64,000 nucleotides of DNA, taken from contig JAALGZ010000005.1 of the NCBI GenBank assembly GCA_015227615.1, positions 1,674,001 through 1,738,000 on the forward strand, written 5' to 3'. The stretch is from Labyrinthula sp. Ha. Taxonomy: Eukaryota; Sar; Bigyra; Labyrinthulida; Labyrinthulaceae. The position numbers and the translations under genes are program-made. Below, in pieces: positions 48,301 through 57,656 of this stretch. The notes under the pieces are model-generated. The model was not told where the DNA came from. It was given only the letters and a program-made list of their open reading frames with translations, and ran no database searches. How positions within the stretch are numbered: position 1 is the stretch's first letter; every line of letters begins with the position of its first letter.

Positions 48301-48406
48301 GGACACTTCTGGTTCTTGGGGTTGCTAGTTGCCTTGAATTTAAATCTAAACTAGAGTATTCGGCAAGGGATTTTCGTTTCGCAGGTGTCGATTGCCTTGA
48401 ACGCAT
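45380..48406 (-). CDS. Large unidentified helical protein with KEN box and CDK-type sites
   Basis: 1008 aa, single exon, ATG at 48406. Not recognised. The first 75 residues are basic, Ser/Thr-rich and disordered, with two proline-directed kinase sites (STPAKRK at 6-12, ATPRTR at 28-33) and a KEN box (GKENVAPN, KEN at 38-40), the signal by which APC/C targets cell-cycle proteins. The rest (about 90-1000) is an almost continuous series of alpha helices with Leu-rich segments, compatible with a HEAT/ARM-like solenoid, though no repeat consensus is clear. This architecture would fit a chromosome, spindle or nuclear-pore scaffold regulated in mitosis, but that is inference. A TAACGGTC site lies 50-60 bp upstream. 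The 3' end lies 34 bp from the GMPR stop. Confidence 0.85.
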   Translation of the reverse strand: MRSRQSTPAKRKSLAEYSSLDLNSRQLATPRTRSVLGKENVAPNRSTTSYSSRLSFGKSLSNKISTTRRQSSSTASHFSFYEREFSKMADERLSKTWLQRFLTLVRTFNEIEEVEESDFSKYPLIPISENVFKAIGTLEDCDVILCQVLLELCLAFNAAPPYNKIQQKILLFYFIKTIDIVGKDTEHLKELLTRLHDSQFFCLIAHVPDIRPSKLTKEKKIDINKITKSLGLWKEIKAKNFQYTLPSQDELLVFLFKTLAGKYGASSKESTQILVQCIFEINFMTKSFPKFINTLWGYIGAEMEHNELVQTLVESTESHMYPFFESLFSRYFCGAFEVNSNDSLFDIFKDTDYTHLVEVLDKVKLFVKISPNFIKGALLNLIECRSKKHVVIIYKFLYWFFTTNGVESNETQFQSFSKNILNESYEVRTYILKTYYKLCAKDPVAKVHFIEPEGGTLKLAIMDSVEKNLLLVLSILQEYSLYLEPGFDQPLLNECLLRFFDNRNVELVCKSVSLGSDMYINENVQTDSNFLDSIVRLKSRMDATIDSCLIRNLQKILAEMHNLGSTLPLFELWQQLSLQARLCLSKLGLEKLFDKKDLAQILQVPASLPGTEAENWLSDVVKLISSLLERMEPEQETLLAAVESMLDQCKNGINDVMVAYISDLMGYMELPVKPPFYLQEILDEELDPKLLFLLNKMSPITIDESIISRYVNKETMDQKGNPELFLRTLNTLGEFVCIMRTAQIKESKKTMKVFKHCYALLYDVAPGYNMTRLTLAALRFVAHFVKFQKDAIRLCLNLMKKFGPAENSDQTSSELFCICVGSLIPMSHLPSVYKLLLKNSILSTQSIKAKMLNITKRYLGGEKPQFLVLHAVLLLSTFEVDDLINAEEAQATFFEGFYQLQTVLLQASEIRNIVFDLVFARSSLTEQGDLEAFEIAFRRIICFLQESNKISVLNTSRSLQSLVELDTYCSAHAKECQKIFKELVDRNHWQLEDRNSNSRIEIPSYVKK

Positions 48407-51400
48407 GATATTGTGATAGCTTTTATATTCGCAAGTATTCTTTTCACAACTTTAGGATGTAACGGTCAAGCTTCGAAGGTTGCCGTACGTGATAACAATT
48501 TTGTGGTAATGCCATGTCGTTTCGTGCCAACAGAGTTGAATACGGGAAACTGAAAGGAAACGGATAGTCAATTTCTGCATTCTTAATGTGTAAACAGAGT
48601 TACTCAAAAGTTAAAAACAAAAAACTTACGAATTTAGGGATAAATTAATCCTGGGATATCTATTTAAATATTCAATTTTAATAATCTGAATAAATAGAGA
48701 ATTCGTTTACACCAATCCAGCACATTTTAATAACTTGAAAATAGAATGTCAATGAAAAATAATAGGAAAAGATTACATGATAGAAAGGATGGATAATAAA
48801 ATTATATAAAATTTTCCTTGTGCCTCTTAGTAAACAACCTTTGCCTCATTAACCATAGAAGATTATTATGCAGATACAACTAATCAAAGGGCTCGAGAAA
48901 TAAAAGTAGTACCCCGATCTAGGAAGAATTTACAAAATTTCAGCTTACGGCATAAAACATTAGGCTGTTCACAAAATTTTATGCTGAATTACTTGAGTTA
49001 GTTTAAATTTAACGAATGATCTTGCTGTTATCCCTGGAAGAGGTTTCTCCGTGAAAGTGAGTGACTCGTGCGAAGTACATACTTTGTAGAGTACGAGAGC
49101 CTACTCAAGCACCCTGCTGATATCTAGCAAATAATAAATATGTTTTAAATAGTTAGCTAAGTAGTCATTATATCTATAGCTATATTTGGCAAAGAATTAA
49201 GTATTTGTTAGGTAATCCATCAGCACAAAGGAGTTTTCAACAATAGATAATAACAAAATGAAAGCTTAAAGTTCTTTAAGGATAACAGAATCTCACTTTA
49301 GACTTCAGCCTGCGAAGAAAAAATGCGCAAGTATCTTTAACAGAATTAAAACAAATTTGAAGGTAAAATAGTTAATTAACGCTATGCAATGAATAAAATG
49401 TAGTTAAGTTGACGAACTTGAGGCGAAAGGAAACAACCTAGCAGAGCTTGTATTCTAATAATACAAAATTAAAGGAAGTAAAATAAAGTCAAAAGTTTTT
49501 AACATCTTAATTTTCTAGTTTTCCAGTTTGTTCTACCTAATTTTACTTATATCGTGAGGTTTTACTCAAAACAAACAATCTAGTCATGTTAAACTAGATA
49601 TTGGCTGACAAAACAGATGTGAAACATTGCAACAAGAGCGCTTAAGCGGTAAAATTTAGAAACATCTGATCTTTTCAATAGCTCCGTTCTCTCTCCAAAA
49701 TATTGTCTAATATATTGAAAGCGCAAGAGCAACATACGTCCTGAAATAAGTGGTTGTAACTCTATGGATAGTAGACCTCCGGCATATGGGGCGGATACTG
49801 TTCTAAAAAGTAATCTAGATGACGACAAGAACAAGAGTTAGCTATATATATGTACCGATTGCCCCCAAGTAGCTCTAAGTCTTAGCGAAATAGTTACAAA
49901 ATAAATGCAGAAAATGGCTTCACTCTTCAAAATAGATTATAAAAGTTGTAATTGGAAAAGGCTCCCATAAAGGACACTCTTTTGTGTTACTTAAATGTGT
50001 GTAAGCTAAGGTAACAGATAGTCACACCTTTATTTTATTGAATTTGAATGATTGTGTTAATATAATGTAATCCAACTGTAAAAATTTCTAAAGCAAAAAC
50101 AAACACATATTTTTCAACGGTTATAGGAATACATTATTGTGAGCATTGTGCAATTAGAAGAAAGCCAGAAAACCAATGTATGTAACATAAGGAAATTAAA
50201 CCAGGGTGTGTATATTAGGGTTTATGAAAACTAGGGAAGTTAATGGCTAAGGTGAGTTTAGGTGGAAGATTAGTCTTAACACTATAGGAAACATTGATAA
50301 TATGAATATGTTACTGTCAGGACCTAATATTAAAATTCCGTTTGACCTGAGATTATAATACGTGAAAGTATATAATAAAAGTTCCTGAAGTTAATTTTAG
50401 TATCGGGGAAATAATAAAAACAAAGAAAGATGAAAAAAAAACGAAGTACTAGAACAAACAAAATTACAAACATTGAAACTGTTCGTAGAAGAGAGAGAAC
50501 AAGAACCGAGTTGCCAATTAACAGTTCTATCACCACTGGCATAGACTAAATCTGATAGTAGAGGAAGTGAAAAGGATTTCATCTTTCAGAAGGAAATGTG
50601 TTATTACAGATACATATAAACGATTTTAAAAAAGAGGACCGTCAAATTATAAGTCATAGGCAACACAGATTTTACAGCTTTCATCATAAGGATAAATTTC
50701 AATTAATTCTGCTAAAAAAGCTCACTTAGAAAAGGTAGAACACAGAGCCATTATACACATATAAGTTATACCAATTCCCAATCTCTCTGACTGGTAACAA
50801 AAGAAACAATTTCCTAATGTGGAAAGATTTAATTGTCCTGAAAAGGAATTTAGATGCACTTTAATAATTGGACCTACTTGTAAACGGAGTTTTCTTAGGT
50901 AAGACTACATACTGCTGTCAATAACTCAATAAATACTGTGAAACTACAATAACAGAAATGTAATTTAAAGAGAAATTCCAATACTGTGAAAATGAGTAAG
51001 TCCTTACAGAAACACAAGCACAAACAATGACAAGTTATTGAAGAATTTTAGCAATATTATTGAGTTTTGTTCATGAAACTCTTACTCGGTAATAATAACC
51101 CAGAAAGGTACTAATTTCTCAGATACTGAGTGAAGAGATCATAAAAATCTGTGTTTAAGCTCTTGTATTCCTGTCGGTGCATTGCAATAATTCTTAATGA
51201 ATATTTAGGCTTTATCATACTATTAATAGCTCAAAGTTATTAATAAAGAAAACCAATACAAGTGTAGGTCTATTTAGAAACATTTGATGAGATCCATGCT
51301 TATTTCTTTAAAATAAAACTGGAATTGGTTCTCTCGGCAATTATAATGAATATAACACAGCGTGAAAATTGTGAAGGCGGAACAGAATTCAGAGATTGTT

Positions 51401-52395
51401 AAAATAATTTTATTCATTGTTCCAAATCAATATTAACTTCTTCGTGTCCGTGAAATGTATTTTCCTCGTTTTATGAGAGTATTTTATTGATGAGGAAATA
51501 ATATTCAATTTCTTTTCCGGCTGTTATCCCACGTTAATTCTTAAGAGAATTGCAACTGTACATACTCTTACAGAGCGATATTCTTAGTTGATTACCGTGA
51601 TTCTAACCATATTATGAACAAAATAGGGGTAGGATTAAATACTTAAATCAATAAAGTACTAGCTTCTGCAAACTAGGTGTACCTTGTAAAGTATAACTGA
51701 GCAAAAATAACTTTCATAGCAGTCATGAAGGAGCTCATAAGGAATGCAAGATCAGCAAACCTAGCTAACTGAGTTTGCGAATGATGAAGTTGATTCTGTA
51801 TTAAACATTATTGCGGCTTAGTTAACTTAGAAATCTACACAAGTTTTCTATAGCTGGCTCCGCACTATGAGAAGGTATAGCTAGAGCAGAAAAAAAATGA
51901 AGCGATGCTGTGTTTGATGAGCCATATTGTGTGGTCTGACAGCGGAAAAGATATGCAAGGTTATGAGCGGTAGTCTAATACTCTTGTATGCTCGATTTAT
52001 AAAGTAATCTCTAGAGAAGAATGGCAAAACCTTCTGTCATCAACGGGATAATCCAATGACTAGATATCCTTGAGTTGTAAACTAGGCATAGAATGATAAA
52101 ATTTAAATTCAGAGTTAAGTTTAACTGTGGGAAGAAAGTTTATGTATATTTGGTTTTGGTTAGTGTTAGAATTAAATGTTGTAGTGAAAAGCAACACCTG
52201 CAGTATATTTGTCTTTTATAATTGTACTAATCATGCTATCCGGCAATAGATTGATACTGTAGTATTGTCAAAAAAGAGTCCTGATCCCTGCCTATATCGA
52301 CAGGTGTTTGATTGGACGAATGCACCAATTATATTAGTTAAAGCAAAGTAAGAAGAGAAAGCTCAGAAATATCTACTGTTATCTATTTCTTGTGT
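48407..52395. other. Gene-free AT-rich region of 4.0 kb
   Basis: No gene can be supported. The longest minus-strand frames (49589-49834, 50330-50582) have no ATG at their listed ends or no protein-like character. It should hold two divergent promoters, one at each end. No repeats or tRNAs are seen. Confidence 0.5.
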
Positions 52396-54564
52396 ATGGG
52401 CGTAGCGTGCACTAGACCTTTGCGAGATTGTACAAGTAATAAACCCAGTGAAAGGGATAGTGAAATATTAGCTATGTTTTCCCTGTTGAGCGATTCTTCA
52501 CGGCCTAGAGATGCTTCTTCTGTTCTCAATCTGGAGACTTGCACAATCCCAAAAGTTAGACCTATTACGCTAGATGAAGGTATGCTAGATAAACTAGCTA
52601 AATTCAATTTAATACAGAGGTATTATCATTATAATAGAGAAGAGGATTCACCTGAAGGTGAAGCACATTATGAGCTGAATAGAAAGAGTTTCTGTGAACT
52701 TGAAATTTTAGTTAGACGAATTCTTAAGCAAAGAAAGATGTTGAAAAGCTATAGAACTATTGAAGCTGAAGGAAGTATTGAGATATATGCACCATTGTCA
52801 TTGGTAGACTCTTGTTTTAAAATTCTCGTTTCGAACCCATCGCTTTTTAAGCAACTTGGATATTTTGCGCACAGCAACCTCTTTCCTAAGCTCTATCGAT
52901 TTCTGGAATGTAACAATCTTCTAACCCTGTCACTACTCAAGCATTTTACAGGTAGAAAGGTCTCTTCTGTAACTTTTTCCTCTGTTCTACACTCTTTTCA
53001 TGCGAATGATCTTTGGCTGGATGAAGTTTCAACTTTCAAGCATTTAATTTCTCTGGATTTAGGCAACTGCAAGCAGATATCAGATAAAGGGATATTAAAA
53101 TTAGCTTCATCCTGCTGCGCTAAGGAATCCATCTCTCGTATTAAATTGAAGAGAATTATTCTTAATGGTTTATCAGATTTGACAGATGAGTCGGTTGCAA
53201 AACTTGTTAAAGCAAACCAATCTAGTTTGGAGGAGTTGCAATTGAATAAACTTTATCGCATTACGTGGATCACCCTACGCGTCATAAAACGCTGCTCCAA
53301 ACTTCGAGTCTTATCCCTGGTGAAATGTAAATCCCTCTTCGTAAAGTTGAAAGGTTTTGAATCTACACAGTTAAAGGAGCTTTACTTGCGAGGAACTTGT
53401 TTAGTTGGTATCGAAAGCTTGAAAGGAATTGTAGAAAATCAAGAATTGAGAAAATTAGATATTTCATACACTTCTTTGGGAAATGCTGGATGCTTGGAAA
53501 TAGCCCCTTTGTTGCCACAATTAACATGGTTAAACATATCTGGAAATAGCTTTGACCATACAGGCTTTCAGTACTTGACGGCTTCTGGACTTTTTTCTTT
53601 GGATTTAAGTAATTGTTACAACCTAGCGAGAATAAACTTGGATCCTTTTTCATCCTTGGTAGAGTTGTCATTTGAAAATTTAGATTTATCAAAACTTCCT
53701 CTTATCCAGTTGTCTTCTAGTACGAAGTTTACACATTTGAGAAAGCTGAACCTGAACAATACCAAAGTTTCTGCCGCCTTGATGTTCTGGTTAGTTTTTG
53801 AAGCTAATGAGGCTCCAGAGTTGCTACAAGTGCTACTTATTGAGCATTGTGTCCTGAGAGAAAACTTTTTTGAAAACCTGTCCTTGTTAAAGAATCTTAA
53901 GGAACTTGATGTTTCTCATAGTGAGAGTACATTTGAACCTTACTATATTCAATGCTTTTCTAGCCTCAAGAAACTAGTCAAACTAAATCTTTCCAGAAAT
54001 ACCTTCTCTTCCCTTGTATGCATGGAGGAGGGACAACGTGCCTTTGATGTTGTATTTGAACATTGTGCAGATCTGGCGGAATTAGACTTGAGTTATAATG
54101 ATTTTTTACCCTCAATGTCGCGTTCACTGAGAATTAATGTTCTGCGAAATTTAGTTGCCTGCAAGAGGTTGAGATATCTCGATCTTTCTCAAACAGATTT
54201 TCCACCTAAAGTATTTAACGAGCTTGGGCATTTAACTTCTTTGAAACGCCTGAGTGTTTCTTCAAAGCAATTTGAAGATAAGATGGTAGATGGACTGTTG
54301 AACTTAGAGAACCTTGAAATATTAGATATAGCAGGAAATGAAAATGTGACGAATAAAACTTTGGAATCACTTAAAGGTAGCCTTGTTTCCAAATCTCTTG
54401 TTTCGTTAAATATTTCCCGAACTGGCATTGATGAGAAAGGGCTTCTAAATTTAGTATCTTTTCCAAACTTATTTAAATTGAACATTCGAAGTTTGTCTAT
54501 TAGTTCTGAGTGCTTGGAAAGACTTCTTCGAGAATCAACTGCAATATGCCGTTTTGTCAAATAA
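52396..54564 (+). CDS. Leucine-rich-repeat protein with BC-box, ZYG11-like substrate receptor candidate
   Basis: 722 aa from the ATG at 52396 (MGVACTRP). Residues 1-120 are a variable head. At 135-144 SLVDSCFKIL matches the elongin B/C-binding BC-box pattern [S/T/P]LxxxCxxx[hydrophobic], followed by NLFPKLYRFLECNNLL. From about 200 to the C-terminus there are some 15-18 leucine-rich repeats: ISLDLGNCKQISDKGILKLA, LRVLSLVKCKSL, LRKLDISYTSLGNAGCLEIA, LTWLNISGNSFDHTGFQYL, LKELDVSHS, LVKLNLSRNTFSS, LRYLDLSQTDF and others, of the cysteine-containing/F-box-LRR type. BC-box plus LRRs is the plan of ZYG11/ZER1, CUL2-type ubiquitin-ligase receptors for N-degrons; their armadillo C-terminus is absent here. 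The N-terminal MGVAC could be myristoylated and palmitoylated, which is only inference. Confidence 0.88.
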   Translation: MGVACTRPLRDCTSNKPSERDSEILAMFSLLSDSSRPRDASSVLNLETCTIPKVRPITLDEGMLDKLAKFNLIQRYYHYNREEDSPEGEAHYELNRKSFCELEILVRRILKQRKMLKSYRTIEAEGSIEIYAPLSLVDSCFKILVSNPSLFKQLGYFAHSNLFPKLYRFLECNNLLTLSLLKHFTGRKVSSVTFSSVLHSFHANDLWLDEVSTFKHLISLDLGNCKQISDKGILKLASSCCAKESISRIKLKRIILNGLSDLTDESVAKLVKANQSSLEELQLNKLYRITWITLRVIKRCSKLRVLSLVKCKSLFVKLKGFESTQLKELYLRGTCLVGIESLKGIVENQELRKLDISYTSLGNAGCLEIAPLLPQLTWLNISGNSFDHTGFQYLTASGLFSLDLSNCYNLARINLDPFSSLVELSFENLDLSKLPLIQLSSSTKFTHLRKLNLNNTKVSAALMFWLVFEANEAPELLQVLLIEHCVLRENFFENLSLLKNLKELDVSHSESTFEPYYIQCFSSLKKLVKLNLSRNTFSSLVCMEEGQRAFDVVFEHCADLAELDLSYNDFLPSMSRSLRINVLRNLVACKRLRYLDLSQTDFPPKVFNELGHLTSLKRLSVSSKQFEDKMVDGLLNLENLEILDIAGNENVTNKTLESLKGSLVSKSLVSLNISRTGIDEKGLLNLVSFPNLFKLNIRSLSISSECLERLLRESTAICRFVK

Positions 54565-55947
54565 CCTTTCTTGTATACATTAGCGGCTAGTGTTTTGAAA
54601 TATTTATGTTGTACTTATTGTTAATTTTTTCTGGTACCTTACAGTGTTATTGTTTGTTTCAGCAAAGATACAATATATCTCTAAAGGAAAAGATAAGAGT
54701 TGAGACCACTTCAATTTCTAGCTTGCATAGGAAGAGGTTGTGATACATAAGAGGTAAATGCGAAGCTAAATAGGAACGCTTTTGGCCTCAGTTTACGTTC
54801 AAAAAAAACTATCAGAAACTAGGTCTTGATAACTAAAACATATTGTCACAGTCAACTTGTCATTCTAGGTTTTGGATTCAGCTTAATGGGTACACTAGTT
54901 ATACTTGTAAAGAGATCTTGGAGTGGTATCTTTGAATGTAATTTCTGCTTTGTTGTTTTTCAAATAAGCAACAAGACTCTTTTCTCCAATTAAAGATTAA
55001 AGACTCAAAATAATGTATTGGACACATTCTTTGTTCATGTTACCATTTTATTGTAAAACCAAATAACATAGCGAGCAAGCTATGTATACCATGTAAAAAC
55101 AGATATCCAAAAAAAGGTTGAAAGAGTGTGTAAACAGCGACTCAGACACAATACGCCTACAGTCTAATGGTTTTTTTCCTTTACACAGCAGAAATTAAGA
55201 GTTAACATACGGTTTCTAGTATGGCATTTGAAGAGTCCAGAGAGGGTTGATATACTCTGTGCAAGCTGTGCATTTAGGAGGAAACAGACACGACCAGAAT
55301 CATATTGGTTCAACTAACTCCCTTCTGCCAGGAACAGAGTACTTCTTTCCGTCAAGAACGAAATACCGTGGGTAGGGTGTATTTGTTCCCAAACCTAATC
55401 CCCACATTGTAACTTCAACTTCGTTTTAATATTATCTCCTTATACTTTCCTTTTGTTCAACAGGACAATACAGTTATATCACACCATGTTGATAGAGAAC
55501 AGTGCTACAAGTAGTTACAGTGTTATGGCGATTAGAGGTGTTCCTTAAATTGCTTCATATATACATCACCCTACAAGATATTCATAATAAATCAACAGTA
55601 TTGCAACCCAGGAGTGAGACTGCTTTCATAATGCGAATTAGTACTAGAAGACAACGAAGACTCATAAACTAACGCAGGTTCGAAAAGAAGCTGAAACATT
55701 CAAACAAAAAACTCTTTGGACTTCAAGAAAACCCACGTTGAGACTTGTCCAACACTGATTCTCTTGTGTAAGATGAAATATCCCCAGAGCTGGTCAGAAG
55801 CAAACCGGGTGGTTCCAATTGCCAGTACTAGCTACCAAGATAAACGCTGATATCTAGCCTGTCAAACCTACACGCTCTATTGCCCATGGTAATGCTTCCT
55901 CTACAATTAATTCTTAGAACAAATGCAATACGCAAACATGTGAAGAC
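54565..55947. other. Intergenic stretch of 1.4 kb, no supported gene
   Basis: No frame over 60 codons with protein-like character and no RNA gene recognised. It separates two genes on the same strand and must hold the terminator of the first and the promoter of the second. Confidence 0.5.
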
Positions 55948-57336
55948 ATGTTATGGGTCTTACAAAATATAGAAACAAGTAAACTGTGCAAGAAGAAACC
56001 CCAAATAAATAAAGAACTTCAGTTAAAACACAGCGCTGTACAAATGGAACGTACTATGAGCAATACAGAGGTAAGTAACTTGAGATATAAGAGTACTGGG
56101 GCTACTTCTTTTGATGTGTTTATGAGGTTCGTCGACGTACAAGGAGCCAACCAGCAGCAAGAGGTAACTGGAGAGAGAATATTTTCCCGTGAGTGCTTTG
56201 ATGCTTGGGTCTCTTCTCGAACTAATCCACCAAAAAGACCTCAAGAGTCTTTTCGCAAGGCAATTACCGCTCATCTACGTGGAAGAGACAGGAGAAAACC
56301 TTTTCCTGAAGCTGTGGAAAAGTCGTTGTTGAAAATTATTAGAGTTCGAAAAGTATGGCCAGCTTTTCAGGGGACCAAGCATTTAGTAGGTATAAATGGG
56401 TTCCAGGGACTAGGATACTGGGAGAATATAAGAGCTGGAAGTACAAGAGTGAAACTACTTAGAAAGAAGAGAACACGTGAGCAAACTCTACCTGCTCTAC
56501 CTGCTCTACCTGATATTGAAAAGGTTCAGAAAAAAGCTGGAACAAAACTTATAAAACAGCCTTTGTTCCAGAGCGCTAATGATATCTTGTACATTAACTC
56601 AAAAATCTGCTTGTATAATGTTGCTGCTTTTGGGGATAACAAATTTACTAGGGTTCCAGAAAGGCTACTGTCCAATGAAGGCATTGGGTTTCATAAGCAC
56701 ATTTTTGATGAGGGACCGTTATGTTTAACACCGACAAGCAACAGCAGACTAACTGATGCATCACAATCTGAAGCTTACTTGAAATTTTTTGACATCATAG
56801 AAAATAAGTGCTCACCTGCTATCGCAGCAAGTGCTTTTAGATTGGCACAGACTTTATTGGGGACTCTGAGTACAGAAAAAGTAGCGATATTTCTTGAAGC
56901 ATTTTATGAGCAATGTGGATTTTTCTATGCAAATATGCAAATTCCCAAGAATTACGTACCTTTGCCAAAAGGTTTTCATTTTCCCTTACGTGAAGATTGT
57001 TGCTTTAGTCCATGGAAGAAAACAGGAAGCTTGATAGGTGAATATGTTACAGAAACCTTTATTTATTCAGATCATGTTGCCAATGAGATTTTTAGAGGTA
57101 ATGTTTGTGGAGTGCATAGATTAGCTCTTTCTGCTCATAAGTTGGAGTTGGATAACTATGCTACACTGATGGTAGGCGAGAAGAAATCTGGAGACGAAAC
57201 TTGGTCTAGGAGTATTAATTTTAGAGCTGATGGGACTCTAGTAGTTCTGTTGTCGAAAAATACTATTCTTTCAGAGCAGTTATGGCTATCAGAGTTTCAA
57301 GATATAACTATGGAGTACAAACACTTGCTCTATTGA
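55948..57336 (+). CDS. Unidentified protein, 462 aa
   Basis: An ATG-to-TGA frame without intron. Not recognised. The first ATG gives a basic 32-residue leader; a second ATG at 56044 (MERTMSNTEV) may be the true start. About residues 50-110 are charged and helical (FRKAITAHLRGRDRRKPFPEAVEKSLLKIIRVRKVWPAF). Then come GINGFQGLGYWENIRAG and a basic stretch (KLLRKKRTRE) next to the repeated LPALPALP. The C-terminal 270 residues look globular, with mixed helices and strands (SAFRLAQTLLGTLSTEKVAIFLEAFYEQCGFFYAN; WSRSINFRADGTLVVLL). No transmembrane segment. Coding quality is good; the function is unknown. Confidence 0.8.
   Translation: MLWVLQNIETSKLCKKKPQINKELQLKHSAVQMERTMSNTEVSNLRYKSTGATSFDVFMRFVDVQGANQQQEVTGERIFSRECFDAWVSSRTNPPKRPQESFRKAITAHLRGRDRRKPFPEAVEKSLLKIIRVRKVWPAFQGTKHLVGINGFQGLGYWENIRAGSTRVKLLRKKRTREQTLPALPALPDIEKVQKKAGTKLIKQPLFQSANDILYINSKICLYNVAAFGDNKFTRVPERLLSNEGIGFHKHIFDEGPLCLTPTSNSRLTDASQSEAYLKFFDIIENKCSPAIAASAFRLAQTLLGTLSTEKVAIFLEAFYEQCGFFYANMQIPKNYVPLPKGFHFPLREDCCFSPWKKTGSLIGEYVTETFIYSDHVANEIFRGNVCGVHRLALSAHKLELDNYATLMVGEKKSGDETWSRSINFRADGTLVVLLSKNTILSEQLWLSEFQDITMEYKHLLY
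56486..56512 (+). repeat. Three perfect 9-bp tandem repeats inside a gene
   Basis: CTCTACCTG is repeated three times in frame and encodes LPALPALP in the unidentified 462-aa protein. A small in-frame slippage repeat. Confidence 0.9.
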
Positions 57337-57407
57337 TAACTTTCATTTACTTTGTAGCAGCAATCTGTATATATGCGATTCCTTTGGATAAGTCGTAGTG
57401 GCCCAAA

Positions 57408-57656
57408 ATGTCTTCATTTGTGTCTTGCACACTGAAGATTATAATTCTGCTAATTTTTATTGAATTATGTTTAATTTTGTCAATTTTGCTTTTAGTACTT
57501 TTTCAGTACCTGCACTTCAAGTTTTTGGGTTGCAATACTACAGAAACGTTTAGCTGCTTTAGTTCATCGATACAAATCTTAGAAGGAAATGCCCGTTGTA
57601 ATGAATGTAAACAGATACACGCAGAGATCCTGGAAATAGGTACTGAGACTCATTAG
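57408..57656 (+). CDS. Doubtful small membrane protein, 82 aa
   Basis: An ATG-to-TAG frame 71 bp after the stop of the unidentified 462-aa gene on the same strand. A strong hydrophobic helix (about 9-34, LKIIILLIFIELCLILSILLLVLFQY) is followed by a short Cys-containing tail (NARCNECKQIHAEIL, with CxxC). AT-rich DNA readily yields hydrophobic frames, so this may be chance; the CxxC tail and tight spacing argue mildly for a real gene. Confidence 0.35.
   Translation: MSSFVSCTLKIIILLIFIELCLILSILLLVLFQYLHFKFLGCNTTETFSCFSSSIQILEGNARCNECKQIHAEILEIGTETH

Noticed and set aside
49589-49834. An 81-codon minus-strand frame with a mitochondrial-looking N-terminus
   Set aside because: Its first codon is TTG, the first ATG lies well inside, and no family or conserved feature is seen.
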